From Candidatus Eiseniibacteriota bacterium (GTDB lineage: Bacteria; Eisenbacteria; RBG-16-71-46; SZUA-252): DNA of 64,000 bases. This document shows, piece by piece, positions 28,200-37,793 of the stretch; position 1 is the stretch's first letter; each line of letters starts with the position of its first letter. The notes below the pieces were generated by a model. That model ran no database searches. It was not told the origin of the DNA and saw only the letters and a program-made list of their open reading frames with translations. The stretch is from NCBI GenBank assembly GCA_003235575.1, contig QJVW01000011.1, positions 1 to 64,000 on the forward strand. The letters run 5' to 3'. The position numbers and the translations under genes were made by a program.

Positions 28200-31142
28200 G
28201 TGACCCACCGCCGATCACCCGCACGTTGGCCCGCCGCATGCCTGGCGACGATGTGCGCGCTCATCCTTGGCGCCGCCTCGGCGCGCGCCCAGCCGCCCGC
28301 GAGCGAGCCGGTCGAGGGAGCGCGCATCATCGCCGTCGTCGACGGCATTCCGATCCGGCAGCTCGAATGGGATCGCTTGGCGCCGCCGTACTTCAAAGAG
28401 ATCGAGGCGGAAGCGGGGCGCCCGCTGACCGGGGCCGAACGGCGCACCCTCAGCCGCAACGTCCTCCACGAACTGATTCGCGAGCGGCTTTGGATCGCGG
28501 ACGCGAAACGCCGCGGGATGGCCGTGACCGAAGCGCAGATCGACGCACGGCTGAAGCAGAGCAATTTCTTCAAGACGGACGGGAAGCTGGACGAGCAGAA
28601 GTTTCAAGCGTTCAAGCGATCTCCCACGTCCAACTATCCCACGCTCCGAACGCAGACTGAATTGGGGCTCCTGCTCGAGCAGTATCAGCGGTGGATGGCG
28701 CGCCGCTTCAGTCCGCGCGACTCCGAACTGCGCCAGGCGTTCCGGGAACGGACGATTCAGGCGACCCTCCGCTACTTCCTCTTTGGTCCCGACGCGATTT
28801 CCCTGAACCCGGAGGCGGGCGACGCCGACATCCGGGCCTACTACGCGGCGCACCCCGAGCTCTTTCGCGCACCCGCCGAGGCCCGGATCCAGTACGTGAA
28901 GATTCCGGCGACGGCCGACGCCGCGGCAAGCGACAGCGCTCGCGCCGCGGCGATCGAAGCCGGTCGCCGCGCGGCCGTGGATCTCCTGGCGGCTATCAAC
29001 GCCGGCGCGCCGGCGGAGACGGCCGCCAAGATCTATGGAGGGTTCCATGAGAGCGGATGGTTCCAGCTCGGGGACCCGATTCGCGGACTCGGCCGGAGCG
29101 AAGATCTGACGGCGGCCGTTCGAGACGGGGAGGTCGGCGCATGGCTCCGCGAGCCCGTCCACATCGGTCCGCTGTTCGTGATCGCACGGATCGTCGAGAA
29201 GAAGGAGGCGAAGTCGGTGCCGTTGCGCGAGGCGGCCGCGCTCGCGAAGAAGCAGGCCGACGCAGCCATTCAGAGCGCGTACGTCGACTCGCTGGCGCGC
29301 CGTGAACTGGCGCTCCACCCCGACGCCTACGTTCGTCCGCGGCTCGACGCCGTGGTCGTGGCGCGTCCGCTGGCGGCCTACGAGGAATCGAAGCGGATCT
29401 CCGACAAGGACATCCGCAAAGCGCTCGAACGGGCGCGGCGCGAGGCGGGCGTTTCCGACACCGCGCGCGCCTGGCTCGATTCGGTGCGGACCACGCTTCC
29501 CGCGCGTCTCGGCCGGGAACGTCGACTGGCCAAGGCGATGCGCGCCATGCGCGACGTCGTCAAGGACCTCCGCAAGGGAAGCGATGCCGCGCGCGTCGCC
29601 GAGCGACGACAGGCCACGCTTTCGCGCGTGGATCTCTACCAGGGCCAGCCGACCGCCCACGCGGGGCTGCTCGAGGGCGCGTTCCTGGATTCCCTCTACA
29701 CGCTCCGGCCGGGCGCCGTCCCCGAACCGCGGGTTTCCCGCGACTCGATCTTCGTCGTTCGGATCGAGGCGCTCGATCCCGCCTTCCGCCCGCCGTACGA
29801 GACCGTGCGGGAGGAGACGCGCACCGCGGCCCTTCAGGAGCGCCAGCGAAATCTGGAGGAAGAAGCCAGAGCGTGGTTCGCCGAGCGGCGGGAGCGGTAC
29901 ATGACGCCGACCCGGTTCGTCTTCGACGCCGCGTTCTTCTCGAAGGAGACGCTCGACACGCTCGGGGTTCCCGAGGACTCGATCGCCGCCTATCACCGGA
30001 CGCACCCGCTCGAGTTCACCGAAGTGGCCCGCGCGCGCATCCGCCACATCCTCGTCGCGGTCGGGCCTTCCGAGCCGGGGCGTGCGAAGGATGCGGCGCG
30101 ACAGAAGGCGCTGGATCTCCGGGAGCGAATCGTGAAGGGCGCCGACTTCGCGGACGTCGCCCAGGTGACCTCCGACGACAAGGCGTCGGCGGCGCGCGGC
30201 GGGGACCTGGGCGAGTTGATCCGCAGCCAACTGGCGCCGGAGTTCGCGGCGGTCGCCTTCTCCATCCCGGTCGGACAGGTCAGCGAGCCGGTCCTCACGC
30301 GCTACGGCTACCACCTGATTCGGGTGGACGAGCGCATTCCGGAGCGGCTTCGCCCGCTCGACGAGTGCCGGGCGGAGATCCGGCGCCTGCTGGCGGAGGA
30401 GTACGCCGATTCGGCGGCGCATCGCGCGGCGCGCACGCTGATTCGCGACGCGTCCGACAGCGCGTCGTTCGCCGCCGGCGCGGCATCCGTGGGCGGCGCG
30501 CGCCGGTACGGCCCCCTGGCCGCGAACGAGTCGGTCGGACCCTGGAGGGACGTGCCCGGGCTGGGCGAGGCCATGGCCTCGCTCGCCGTCGGGGGGATCG
30601 CGCCGGAGCCGCTGCCCGTGGGGACGGGATACCTCGTCGTGCGCAAGGTGCGCGAGGCGCCGCCGGTGAAGGCGGCGTTCGAGGAGGTGAAGAACCGCGT
30701 CGTGGACGACTACCAGGCGTCGCGGCGGCGCGCCATCGCCGAGGAGCGTGGGCGGCGGATCCGGGAGCGCGTCGAGGCCGGCGCCAACCTCGATTCGCTC
30801 TTTCTCCGGTACGGCGGCCTGCGCCGAAGCAAACCCTTCGGGATGGCGGGGCCGATCCCCGACTTCGCGCGCGATCCATCGATCGGTCGCGATTCGCTCT
30901 ATCTGAGCCGGATCTTCGCGTCCAAGCCCGGCGCCGTGCTGCCTCCGCTCGAGGGGGCGAGCGGAACGCTCTACGCCATCGTGGAGTCGCTCTCGGAACC
31001 CTCCTCCTCCGAGTACGCGTCGCGCCGCGAGGACCTGCGCCGCGAGTTGATGGAGCAGCGCACCGAGGTGTGGACCGACCGGCTGCGTTCGCGCGCGACC
31101 ATCGAGATTCGCCGCGAGGACCTGAAGGGTCTGGGGCGGTAA
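28200..31142 (+). CDS. Large SurA/PpiD-like peptidyl-prolyl cis-trans isomerase (980 aa, exported)
   Basis: Signal peptide; SurA-N-like ALPRSIDUE-independent match to IIAVVDGIPIRQLEWDRL...LHELIRERLWIADAKRRG; parvulin core ARIRHILVAVGPSE...ADFADVAQVTSDDKASAARGGDLGELIRSQLAPEFAAVAFSIPVGQVSEPVLTRYGYHLIRVDER. Confidence 0.88.
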   Translation: MTHRRSPARWPAACLATMCALILGAASARAQPPASEPVEGARIIAVVDGIPIRQLEWDRLAPPYFKEIEAEAGRPLTGAERRTLSRNVLHELIRERLWIADAKRRGMAVTEAQIDARLKQSNFFKTDGKLDEQKFQAFKRSPTSNYPTLRTQTELGLLLEQYQRWMARRFSPRDSELRQAFRERTIQATLRYFLFGPDAISLNPEAGDADIRAYYAAHPELFRAPAEARIQYVKIPATADAAASDSARAAAIEAGRRAAVDLLAAINAGAPAETAAKIYGGFHESGWFQLGDPIRGLGRSEDLTAAVRDGEVGAWLREPVHIGPLFVIARIVEKKEAKSVPLREAAALAKKQADAAIQSAYVDSLARRELALHPDAYVRPRLDAVVVARPLAAYEESKRISDKDIRKALERARREAGVSDTARAWLDSVRTTLPARLGRERRLAKAMRAMRDVVKDLRKGSDAARVAERRQATLSRVDLYQGQPTAHAGLLEGAFLDSLYTLRPGAVPEPRVSRDSIFVVRIEALDPAFRPPYETVREETRTAALQERQRNLEEEARAWFAERRERYMTPTRFVFDAAFFSKETLDTLGVPEDSIAAYHRTHPLEFTEVARARIRHILVAVGPSEPGRAKDAARQKALDLRERIVKGADFADVAQVTSDDKASAARGGDLGELIRSQLAPEFAAVAFSIPVGQVSEPVLTRYGYHLIRVDERIPERLRPLDECRAEIRRLLAEEYADSAAHRAARTLIRDASDSASFAAGAASVGGARRYGPLAANESVGPWRDVPGLGEAMASLAVGGIAPEPLPVGTGYLVVRKVREAPPVKAAFEEVKNRVVDDYQASRRRAIAEERGRRIRERVEAGANLDSLFLRYGGLRRSKPFGMAGPIPDFARDPSIGRDSLYLSRIFASKPGAVLPPLEGASGTLYAIVESLSEPSSSEYASRREDLRRELMEQRTEVWTDRLRSRATIEIRREDLKGLGR

Positions 31143-31179
31143 CCCCGCCGGACCGCGCGGCCGGCGTTCTCCTTTTTCC

Positions 31180-31209
31180 TTGCCGGGGCCTCCGCGCCCC
31201 GCCTAGCAT
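31180..31209 (+). promoter_or_regulatory. Candidate promoter TTGCCG-N18-TAGCAT upstream of radC
   Basis: Direct reading. Confidence 0.4.
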
Positions 31210-31255
31210 TCTCTCGCCTCGCTTCACCCCCGCGGTCCGGCTCGGAGGATCTCCG

Positions 31256-31948
31256 ATGACCGGAAGCCATGCCGTCGCACCGATGCACGAACGACACGTA
31301 TCCGATCGCCCCCGGGAGCGGCTGCTCGAATGGGGCGCCGCCGCGCTTTCCGACGTCGATCTCCTGGCCGTGCTCCTCGGTACCGGCACGAGCGGCGCCG
31401 ATGTCATGGAAACGGCCGGAAGGGTGGCGCGCGCCGTGAACCTGCGCCGCCTGCACCTCGTTCCGATCGAGGACTTCCAGGCGATTCGAGGGCTGGGACC
31501 GGCGCGTACGGCCCAACTCCTGGCGGCGGCGGAACTGGGGCGCCGGCTCTGGCCGGACGGCGATGCGGCGCCCCTCGTACGGGGTCCGGAGCAGATCTAC
31601 GACTTGACCCGCGACATCCGGAGCGCGAACCGGGAGCACTTCGTCGGGTTCTACCTCAACGCGCGCCATCAGGTGCTCCGGCGCGCTATCATCTCGATCG
31701 GCAGCCTGAACGCAAGCATCGTCCACCCGCGCGAGGTCTTCCTTAGCGCCATCGCGCTCTCGGCGGCGAGCCTCGTGCTCGCGCACAACCATCCCTCGGG
31801 GGATCCGACCCCAAGCGAGGAGGATCTGGCCATCACGCGTCGGCTATCGGAGGCGGGACGCCTCCTCGGGATCGAACTCGTCGACCACGTCGTCGTGGCG
31901 CGAGACGCGTACGTGTCGTTCCGCGAGCGGAAGCTGCTCCGCGGATGA
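31256..31948 (+). CDS. radC: RadC-family (JAB/MPN) protein
   Basis: PRERLLEWGAAALSDVDLLAVLLGTGT, LVLAHNHPSGDPTPSEEDLAITRRL. Confidence 0.95.
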   Translation: MTGSHAVAPMHERHVSDRPRERLLEWGAAALSDVDLLAVLLGTGTSGADVMETAGRVARAVNLRRLHLVPIEDFQAIRGLGPARTAQLLAAAELGRRLWPDGDAAPLVRGPEQIYDLTRDIRSANREHFVGFYLNARHQVLRRAIISIGSLNASIVHPREVFLSAIALSAASLVLAHNHPSGDPTPSEEDLAITRRLSEAGRLLGIELVDHVVVARDAYVSFRERKLLRG

Positions 31949-32958
31949 TCGCGCGGCCGCTGCGTCCGACCGTGGCCTCGCTGGCGGGGGCGCTGGCGCT
32001 GGCGCTGCTGGCCGCCGGGTGCGGCGGCAGCCGTCAGATGATGCCGCCCGTGGCGTCGGACGCGCCGCCCTCGTACCTGATCGCGAGCGCCGACACCGCG
32101 CTGGCCATCGGGGACGTCGAGGGTGCGCGCCGGCTACTGACCCGGGCGCTGGCCGTCGCGCCCGAAAGCGCCCGGGTGCACGTCGCGTGGGGTCGCCTCC
32201 ACACGGCGTTGCGGCGCTACAAGGACGCCAAGGATTCGTTCGACCGGGCGGAGGCGCTCGATCCCGGCTCCGGCGAGCCGGCCTATTGGCTGGGGCGGGC
32301 GTACCAGGAGGCGGGCGACACCAGGGCCGCCGCCGCCGCGTTCACGCGCGCGCTGCGCCGCGATCCCACGCATCGCGCGGCCTCCGCGGCGTTGCTCCCC
32401 CTGCTTGGAGCACGCTACGAGGCGGCGGGCATTCCGGCGGCGTACGCGGCGCTCGCGAGTCGGTCTACCATTTCGCGCGCGGAATTGTCGGTCGCGCTGG
32501 CCGTGGAGCTGGGCGCCGATCCCGACCGATCGGTGTGGCGCTCCGACGCGCCCCTCGAGGGCGACGAGGAGGAACTCACCGCCGCCTGGGCGGGGCGTTG
32601 GGTCCGCGCGGCGGCGATGCGCGGATGGATCACGCCGTATCCCGACGGCACCTATCGCCTGGATGATCCGGTGACGCGCGCGGTACTGGCGTTGACCCTC
32701 GCCAGGGTCGATCGCCAATGGACCGGATCGGCGCCCGCCGCCGGGAGCGAACCCGACCGCGCGTTCTCGGATCTCGGTCCGCGCCACTACCTCGTGCGCG
32801 CCGCTTCCGAAGCGGCGGACGCGGGCCTGCCGTTGCGCGGCGATGACGGTCGCTTCGAGCCATGGTCCGCCGCGACGGGCGCCGAGGCGCTCGCCGCGGT
32901 ACGCGGATTGGCGAGGCGCCTCGGAGCGACGCCGATCGTTTCTCCCGAATTTCCGTAG
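31945..32958 (+). CDS. Lipoprotein with TPR repeats and SLH-like repeats
   Basis: Lipobox ALLAAGC; TPR motifs; GWITPYPDGTYRLDDPVTRAVLALTLAR and FSDLGPRHYLVRAASEAADAGLPLRGDDGRFEPW resemble S-layer homology repeats. Confidence 0.75.
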   Translation: MIARPLRPTVASLAGALALALLAAGCGGSRQMMPPVASDAPPSYLIASADTALAIGDVEGARRLLTRALAVAPESARVHVAWGRLHTALRRYKDAKDSFDRAEALDPGSGEPAYWLGRAYQEAGDTRAAAAAFTRALRRDPTHRAASAALLPLLGARYEAAGIPAAYAALASRSTISRAELSVALAVELGADPDRSVWRSDAPLEGDEEELTAAWAGRWVRAAAMRGWITPYPDGTYRLDDPVTRAVLALTLARVDRQWTGSAPAAGSEPDRAFSDLGPRHYLVRAASEAADAGLPLRGDDGRFEPWSAATGAEALAAVRGLARRLGATPIVSPEFP

Positions 32959-32980
32959 TCGCTTTGGTAGAATCGAAGGC

Positions 32981-35749
32981 ATGAACCGTCCGCCTCGTCG
33001 GTCGGTGGCGGCGACGGCGATGGCGGTCCTGATCGCGATCCTCGTCGCCCCCGCCGCCGCCGCGCCCGTGTCTGGGCTCCCACCACGCTCCGAAGGCGAC
33101 ATCGCGCCGATCGGATCGCGCCGCGCTCCCTCCGAGGCGGGCAGGCTCCACACCGTGGGGGACACGGTCACCGTGTTCACCGATTCCCTCGAGACGCTTT
33201 CCAGCCCCTCCGCCGAAGGCGGCTGGACGCACATCGACGCCTCGGGCACTCCGACGGCATGGCACATCGCCGGAGACTTCGGCTGCGAGGGCCTTTCGTT
33301 CTGGTGCGGCGTCATCGATTCCTCGTGGACCTCCGATCCGGACCGGAAGGGCTACGGAAACGGCTGGACCCAGGAGGCGTCGAACTTCGCCGATCTGACG
33401 GGCGCGGTCACGCCGGTCCGGCTGGGATTCCGGCACCACCTGAACGTCGAATTGGGCTTCGACATCGCGCGCGTCGAAGTTCTGGACGACGACGGCTGGA
33501 TCGTTCTCGGCAGCTTCAGCGGCGTGGTCGACCCGGGCGGTGCGGCGCTGTGCGACACGGCTTCGTTCGTCATCCCCGATTCGGTCGTGGCGTCATCGTC
33601 GCTGCTGGCGTTTCGATTCGGCTTCACGTCGGACGGGTCCGTCTCCTCGGAGGACGGTCTGTACGCGGACGCCGCCGGCTGGTCCATCGACAACGTGACC
33701 GTCGTCGCCGGACTCTCGGACGTTCGCTTCTTCGACGACTTCGAGGCAGGGCTGGGCACGTGGAGCATTCTCACGTTTCCGCCGGTCGGCGATACGTGGC
33801 GCATCGTGACGGATGCGGCGACGGAGCAGCTCTGCACGTCGAACGTGAGCCGGATGTGGACCGCCACCAGCCCGACGACCGGGGCGCTGCTGCCGCGCGC
33901 GAAGGACATCCTCCAGAGCCCGCCGGTCGGCGTCGGCGCCGCGGATCAGGTGTTCCTGTCCTTCGACGTCTTCCGCAATCTGTCGTTCGCCTCCTGCTTC
34001 TACTACGGCAGCACGTTTCGCCATCGAAAGGTGGGGACGGCCTGGTCGGATTGGATCGATCCGACCGGTCTGATCTATTTCGGCACCGAAAAGGACTGGG
34101 TACGCCAGACGATCCCGTTGGTCGGCGCCGGCGGCGCCGACTCCGTCCAGTTCCGCCTCACGATCCGCGACTACGGGAGCATCTTCTGCGGCGGGAGCGC
34201 CACCGCGACCGGCACGCTCTTCCTCCTCGACAACTTCGCCGTACGGGTCATCGGTCTGGCGGGCCCGTCCATCACGGCGAGCGAGCAGAACCTGTTCCAG
34301 GACACGTTCCAGACGAGCGTCTTCTTCGCGGACGACAACTTCAATACGCCCCGGGGCGACAGCATCTCGGTGCGCGTGGCGGCATCGCGCGGGCTGAAGA
34401 GCGCCGCGCTTCACTACAGCCTCGACGCCGCCCCGTTCGCGTCCACGCCGCTGCTCGTGAGCGCCGCCGCCGCCAACGCGTACTACGCGGACGTGCCGCC
34501 CGCCGCCTACCCGCGGGGAACCGAGCTTCGCTACTACTTCAGCGCCACCGATTCCCTGGATGAGATGGTGACGCTGCCGGCCGACGCGATCGCCGCGTCG
34601 CATTACTTCTCCGCGACCGTGCTGCCTCGCGTGCAGGGGGCTTCGGGGCTCTGCGCCGGCGATACCGCGCGCGTTCTCTACGTGAACTCGGTGGCGCCGC
34701 TCGACGCGACGACCACGCTGGACGCGAGCCTTCAAGCCATGGGAATGCGCTACGACCGGTACGACGTGAACGCGCCGACCCTGGGCTTGGGGAACGGACC
34801 GGGTGGGGGCAACCCGGCTGATCCGAACCGCATCTGGCCCGCGGCGCCCGTGGGCGTGCTGGAGGCGTACTCGACGATCCTGTGGGACACGGGGTCGCGC
34901 TCCAGCGCGACGCTATCGATGCAGGATCAGACGCGGCTGCAATCGTGGTCGGCGACGGCGGGGAAGAATCGGAACCTTCTCATCGCGGGCGACAACGTGG
35001 CACGGGATCTCGTGGTGAACGGCACGGGGGCTCCCAATTTCCTCTCCTGCACCCTGGGCGCGTCCTACCTTCGCGACATTTGGGAGGAGACGCCGCAGGA
35101 TTCCCTGCAGCCGGTCCTGACCGGCGCCGCGGGAACCACGATCGCGGGGACGCCGTTCCCGCTGTTCGGAGGCTGTCCCGTGCTGAACCGTTTCGACGCC
35201 ATCGCGGTCGCATCGTGCGCCGGGGGCGTGGGGCGAAACTGGGTTCGCTACCCGAATCAGCTCGCCGCCATGACCGAGCGCCGCGGCCCGATCGGAGCGC
35301 CCGGCGCGGACAGCGCGCGCGCGATCCTGGCGGGATTCACCTTCGGCGCGATGAAGAGCCAGGCCCAGCAGACCCTCCTCCTCTGGCGTACGATCGTGGA
35401 AGAGTTCGAGGAGCCGTACTGCATGACGCCGACCGCGGCGCTCCCGGGTGGCGGCGAAGCCTCGCCCGGCGCGCTTCCGCGGCTTCTGGGCGCGGCGCCG
35501 AACCCGTTCAATCCGCACACGACGATCCGCTTCGAGCTGCCGCGCTCGGCCCGCGTGCGCCTCCGCCTGTTCGACGTGCGGGGCCGGCTGGTGCGCGTGC
35601 TGGCCGACCGGGCATTCACGGCGGGGTTGCACGAGGTTTCCTGGGACGGACGCGACCGGATGGGACGCGACGCCGCGACCGGCACGTACTTCTATCGGAT
35701 GGAGGCGGAAGGGGTTGCCCAGTCCAGGAAGTTGACCCTCTTGCGCTAG
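32981..35749 (+). CDS. Large secreted protein with FlgD-like/T9SS-type C-terminal sorting region
   Basis: Signal peptide; C-term LGAAPNPFNPHTTIRFELPRSARVRLRLFDVRGRLVRVLADRAFTAGLHEVSWDGRDRMGRDAATGTYFYRME. Confidence 0.82.
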   Translation: MNRPPRRSVAATAMAVLIAILVAPAAAAPVSGLPPRSEGDIAPIGSRRAPSEAGRLHTVGDTVTVFTDSLETLSSPSAEGGWTHIDASGTPTAWHIAGDFGCEGLSFWCGVIDSSWTSDPDRKGYGNGWTQEASNFADLTGAVTPVRLGFRHHLNVELGFDIARVEVLDDDGWIVLGSFSGVVDPGGAALCDTASFVIPDSVVASSSLLAFRFGFTSDGSVSSEDGLYADAAGWSIDNVTVVAGLSDVRFFDDFEAGLGTWSILTFPPVGDTWRIVTDAATEQLCTSNVSRMWTATSPTTGALLPRAKDILQSPPVGVGAADQVFLSFDVFRNLSFASCFYYGSTFRHRKVGTAWSDWIDPTGLIYFGTEKDWVRQTIPLVGAGGADSVQFRLTIRDYGSIFCGGSATATGTLFLLDNFAVRVIGLAGPSITASEQNLFQDTFQTSVFFADDNFNTPRGDSISVRVAASRGLKSAALHYSLDAAPFASTPLLVSAAAANAYYADVPPAAYPRGTELRYYFSATDSLDEMVTLPADAIAASHYFSATVLPRVQGASGLCAGDTARVLYVNSVAPLDATTTLDASLQAMGMRYDRYDVNAPTLGLGNGPGGGNPADPNRIWPAAPVGVLEAYSTILWDTGSRSSATLSMQDQTRLQSWSATAGKNRNLLIAGDNVARDLVVNGTGAPNFLSCTLGASYLRDIWEETPQDSLQPVLTGAAGTTIAGTPFPLFGGCPVLNRFDAIAVASCAGGVGRNWVRYPNQLAAMTERRGPIGAPGADSARAILAGFTFGAMKSQAQQTLLLWRTIVEEFEEPYCMTPTAALPGGGEASPGALPRLLGAAPNPFNPHTTIRFELPRSARVRLRLFDVRGRLVRVLADRAFTAGLHEVSWDGRDRMGRDAATGTYFYRMEAEGVAQSRKLTLLR

Positions 35750-35770
35750 GGGCCTTCTCCGCCGTATTCT
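35741..35770 (+). promoter_or_regulatory. Candidate promoter TTGCGC-N18-TATTCT for the rib operon
   Basis: Direct reading, just upstream of the FMN aptamer. Confidence 0.4.
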
Positions 35771-35790
35771 CGTTGCTCACAACTGCAGAC

Positions 35791-35910
35791 ATCCTTCGGG
35801 GCGGGGCGCAAGTCCCCACCGGCGGTACAGCCCGCGAGCCTGGGACAAGGTCCCCGGCAGATCCGGCGAGATTCCGGAGCCGACCGTAATAGTCGGGATG
35901 GGAGAAGGAT
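35791..35910 (+). ncRNA. FMN riboswitch (RFN element)
   Basis: GGGGCGGGGCGCAAGTCCCCACCGGCGGTA...AGCCCGCGAGC...CAGATCCGGCGAGATTCCGGAGCCGACCGTAATAGTCGGGATGGGAGAAGG. P1 stem ATCCTTC (35791-35797)/GAAGGAT (35904-35910). Directly upstream of ribD. Confidence 0.95.
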
Positions 35911-35928
35911 GCGACGTGCGATGGCCGC

Positions 35929-35976
35929 CGCGGCCGTAGGCCGCGTATGCCCCGCGGGTGTCTGCCTGCGGGGTAT
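35929..35976 (+). promoter_or_regulatory. Two tandem hairpins between aptamer and ATG 35981 (CGCGGCC-gta-GGCCGCG; ATGCCCCGC...GCGGGGTAT), candidate expression platform
   Basis: Direct inverted repeats at 35929-35945 and 35947-35976. Confidence 0.6.
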
Positions 35977-35980
35977 TCTC

Positions 35981-37171
35981 ATGCGGTTGGAAACCCGGGT
36001 CCGGGCCGCCGAGCCCACACCCGACACAGCGAGCATCGCCTTCACGGCCGCCGAGCGGCACGCCATGCGCGACGCGCTGCGGCTTGCCCGGCGGGGGATC
36101 GGCGGGACCCATCCCAATCCGCGCGTCGGAGCCGTGGTCCTTCGCGACGGCGCGGTGCTTGGTCGCGGATGGCACGCGCGCGCCGGCGAGGCCCATGCGG
36201 AAGCCGAGGCGCTCGCCAAGGCAGGCGCCCGCGCCCGCGGCGCCACCCTCGTCGTCACGCTCGAGCCGTGCGCTCACCACGGCCGTACGCCTCCCTGCGT
36301 CGCCGCCGTGCTGGCTGCGGGCATTCGCCGCGTGGTGATCGGGATGATCGATCCGAATCCGGTCGTCAACGGCCGCGGCATCGAGGAGCTGCGTCGCGCC
36401 GGTCTCGACGTCGTCGTCGGCCTGCTCGAGGCCGAGTGTCGCTCCCTGAACGAGCCCTACCTCAAGGCCCTGGCCACGGGCCGCCCCTGGGTCACGCTCA
36501 AGGCGATGGTTTCGCTGGACGGTCGTCTGGCCACCGACGCCGGCGAGTCGCGCGGGCTGGGAGGACCGGAGGAACAGCGCCTCTGCCATCGCCTCCGCGC
36601 GCAGCACGACGCCGTGCTGGTCGGGATCGGCACCGTGCTCGCCGACGATCCGCGCCTGACCGTGCGACATGCGACCGGACGTTCGTCCTGGCGGGTCGTC
36701 CTCGACTCCACCCTGCGTGTGCCGGAGACCGCCGCCCTCCTCGAGGATGCGGAGGCCGTGCCGGTCGTGATCGCCACCGCGTCGCGGGACGCGGAACGCG
36801 CGCGGGCGCTGGAGCGCCGCGGCGCGCGCGTCTGGCGCTTCGAGCCCGATCCGGACGGCCGCGTGCCGCTTCGCGCGCTGCTCGAACGGCTGGTGGCGCA
36901 GGGCGTCTACGCCCTCCTCGTGGAAGGCGGGACCGCCGTCCACACCGCGTTCCTGCGGGCGGGCTTCGCCGACCGCCTCGCGGTCGGCATCGCGCCGCTC
37001 GTCGTCGGGGGGAGCGCGCCGCGCTCCTGGACCGGCGACCTGGGGCGGGGCGCGCTGGCGGACGCCATCGAAATCGCCGACCTGCGCGTGCGCCGGGTGG
37101 GCCGCGACCTCTGGCTCCAAGGAGCGATTCGCGGCGCGAACGGCGCGCCGGGAACGGAGAACGATGTTTAG
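35981..37171 (+). CDS. ribD: Bifunctional diaminohydroxyphosphoribosylaminopyrimidine deaminase / 5-amino-6-(5-phosphoribosylamino)uracil reductase (in-frame alternative start at 35909)
   Basis: GGTHPNPRVGAVVL, GEAHAEAEAL, VTLEPCAHHGRTPPCVAAVLAAG, GRPWVTLKAMVSLDGRLAT. Confidence 0.95.
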   Translation: MRLETRVRAAEPTPDTASIAFTAAERHAMRDALRLARRGIGGTHPNPRVGAVVLRDGAVLGRGWHARAGEAHAEAEALAKAGARARGATLVVTLEPCAHHGRTPPCVAAVLAAGIRRVVIGMIDPNPVVNGRGIEELRRAGLDVVVGLLEAECRSLNEPYLKALATGRPWVTLKAMVSLDGRLATDAGESRGLGGPEEQRLCHRLRAQHDAVLVGIGTVLADDPRLTVRHATGRSSWRVVLDSTLRVPETAALLEDAEAVPVVIATASRDAERARALERRGARVWRFEPDPDGRVPLRALLERLVAQGVYALLVEGGTAVHTAFLRAGFADRLAVGIAPLVVGGSAPRSWTGDLGRGALADAIEIADLRVRRVGRDLWLQGAIRGANGAPGTENDV

Positions 37172-37793
37172 CGGCATCGTGGAGCGCGCCGGCGTCGTCC
37201 AGGCCGTGTCGTCGCAGGACGCCGGGCTTCGCTTCCTGATTCGAACGGGAATCGATCCCGATCCCGCGCCCGGGGCCAGCATCGCCGTGAACGGGGTCTG
37301 CCTCACCGTGGAGCGGGTCGTCGAGGGCGTGGCGGAATTCGTCGCCGTCGGGGAAACGCTGCGCCGCACGACGCTCGGGAATCTGTCCGCGGGAGCGCGG
37401 GTGAACCTCGAACGCGCCCTGCGGGTCGGCGACGAGATGGGCGGTCACTGGGTGCAGGGGCACGTCGACGGCATCGGCGTCGTCGCGTCGGCCGAACGCC
37501 GCGCGACGGACGTGCGCGTCGCGGTCGAGGTGCCGGCCGCCCTTCGGCGCTACGTGGCGGAGAAGGGATCCATCGCGATCGACGGCGTCAGCCTCACCGT
37601 GGCGGCGTGGGAGGACCCGCGCCTGACGGTGGCCCTGGTGCCCTACACGCTCGAGCACACCAACGCGCCGTCCTGGGTTCCCGGGACGCGCGTCAACCTG
37701 GAAGTCGACCTCGTGGCGCGGTACCTGGAGCGGCTGCTCGCCGCGCGGTACGAACCTGCCGGCGCCGCGGGACCCCGAGTGGAGGAATCGTGA
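37164..37793 (+). CDS. ribE: Riboflavin synthase (alpha chain type)
   Basis: MFSGIVERAGVVQ, SIAVNGVCLTVERV, GDEMGGHWVQGHVDGIG, IAIDGVSLTV. Confidence 0.96.
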   Translation: MFSGIVERAGVVQAVSSQDAGLRFLIRTGIDPDPAPGASIAVNGVCLTVERVVEGVAEFVAVGETLRRTTLGNLSAGARVNLERALRVGDEMGGHWVQGHVDGIGVVASAERRATDVRVAVEVPAALRRYVAEKGSIAIDGVSLTVAAWEDPRLTVALVPYTLEHTNAPSWVPGTRVNLEVDLVARYLERLLAARYEPAGAAGPRVEES

